DNA of 64,000 bases from Rhizobium esperanzae. GTDB taxonomy: Bacteria; Pseudomonadota; Alphaproteobacteria; Rhizobiales; Rhizobiaceae. Within the stretch, counting starts at the first letter, position 1; every line of letters begins with the position of its first letter. A model generated the notes under the pieces. The model did not search any database. It was not told the DNA's origin and saw only the letters and a program-made list of their open reading frames with translations. Where the stretch lies: NCBI RefSeq assembly GCF_002204185.1, contig NZ_MXPU01000002.1, positions 1 to 64,000 of the forward strand, read 5' to 3'. Below, piece after piece: positions 63,477 to 64,000 of this stretch. The position numbers and the translations under genes are program-made.

Positions 63477-64000
63477 ATGAACACTTCGGAAAAACTGATC
63501 GCAACGGAACAGCGGCTCGGCGCCAACAACTATAAGCCGCTCGACGTGGTGCTGACGCGTGGCGAAGGCGTGTATGTCTGGGATACCGACGGCAATCGTT
63601 ATCTCGATTGCCTCTCGGCCTATTCTGCCGTCAACCAGGGCCATTGCCACCCGAAGATTCTCGCCGCCATGGTCGAACAGGCGGGCAGGCTGACGCTCAC
63701 ATCCCGCGCTTTCCGCAATGATCAGCTCGCCCATCTCTACGAGGAGCTTGCCGCACTGACGGGCTCGCACAAGATCCTGCCGATGAATTCCGGCGCCGAG
63801 GCGGTGGAGACCGCCATCAAGGCTGTGCGCAAATGGGGATACGAGGTCAAGGGCGTGCCTGAAGGCAAGGCGGAGATCATCGTCTGCGCCGACAATTTCC
63901 ATGGCCGCACGCTGAGCATCATCAGTTTCTCCACAGATCCCGACGCCCGCACCGGCTTCGGCCCCTACACGCCGGGCTTCCGCATCATTCCCTTCGGCGA
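63477..64000 (+). CDS. rocD: Ornithine aminotransferase, partial (cut by window end)
   Basis: The first 174 codons of a class-III PLP aminotransferase. [25 protein letters not shown] is the characteristic OAT start, with [34 protein letters not shown] and FHGRTLS following. The PLP lysine lies beyond the window. It converts ornithine to glutamate semialdehyde, continuing the arginase route. GGGAGA precedes the ATG and the gap to rocF is 22 bp, so they are one operon. Confidence 0.95.
   Translation, partial: MNTSEKLIATEQRLGANNYKPLDVVLTRGEGVYVWDTDGNRYLDCLSAYSAVNQGHCHPKILAAMVEQAGRLTLTSRAFRNDQLAHLYEELAALTGSHKILPMNSGAEAVETAIKAVRKWGYEVKGVPEGKAEIIVCADNFHGRTLSIISFSTDPDARTGFGPYTPGFRIIPFG

Overview
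The window is a chromosomal stretch of a GC-rich alphaproteobacterium, most likely Rhizobium sensu stricto (R. leguminosarum / R. etli group). Support: the gene order tlpA<>argH-lptM-lysA, ftsE-ftsX-ydcF-plsC, hisC-tyrC, aroK-aroB, xerD-accA, cobS-cobT with a DnaJ-like gene and bolA, a C4-type hemA, a CpdR response regulator, a DUF982 relic, and palindromic intergenic sequences of a kind I recall from rhizobial genomes. Species assignment is inference; no 16S gene is present.

Layout. 0-8 kb: 3-hydroxybutyryl-CoA dehydrogenase, a 29-residue membrane peptide, tlpA divergent from argH-lptM-lysA, and a very large TIGR02302 membrane protein. 8-14 kb: cpdR, hpt, a one-TM protein, then the division cluster ftsE-ftsX followed by ydcF-family and plsC. 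13-24 kb: chaC-like, DUF2125, GNAT, hisC-tyrC, a methyltransferase opposite gloB-cupin, EamA exporter, DUF3108, rpmB, a queuosine-precursor transporter gene with a candidate preQ1-type pseudoknot on its start codon, a P-loop kinase and a phytase-like esterase. 24-33 kb: cobT-cobS, DnaJ-like/bolA, a CNNM-CBS transporter with an apparent N-terminal nonsense codon, aroB-aroK, a small TM protein, xerD, accA. 34-43 kb: L,D-transpeptidase, tusA, a His-rich COG0523 GTPase with a DD-carboxypeptidase, an M20 amidohydrolase, tRNA-Arg(CCU), a frameshifted DUF982 relic, several small envelope proteins, dxr.

43.9-51.2 kb is the main accessory region. A LacI-type regulator, a sugar-binding protein, two CUT1 permeases, a signal-less GH127 beta-L-arabinofuranosidase and a MalK-type ATPase all read in one direction. 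Two similar 18-bp palindromes with centres 32 bp apart lie in front of the regulator. It looks like an uptake-and-hydrolysis locus for plant-derived beta-L-arabinosides.

51.4-64 kb: hemA, a glycine-zipper lipoprotein, tamA-tamB, and an Lrp-type regulator divergent from arginase and ornithine aminotransferase (cut by the window end). TamB is unusually long (2140 aa) and contains eight tandem 107-residue repeats in exact 321-bp register.

The most notable observations are the TamB repeat array, the start-codon pseudoknot at 21871-21900, the paired LacI operators with an unusual start, the GH127 locus, and the in-frame stop at codon 14 of the CNNM-CBS gene. I found no phage, intact IS element or CRISPR array.
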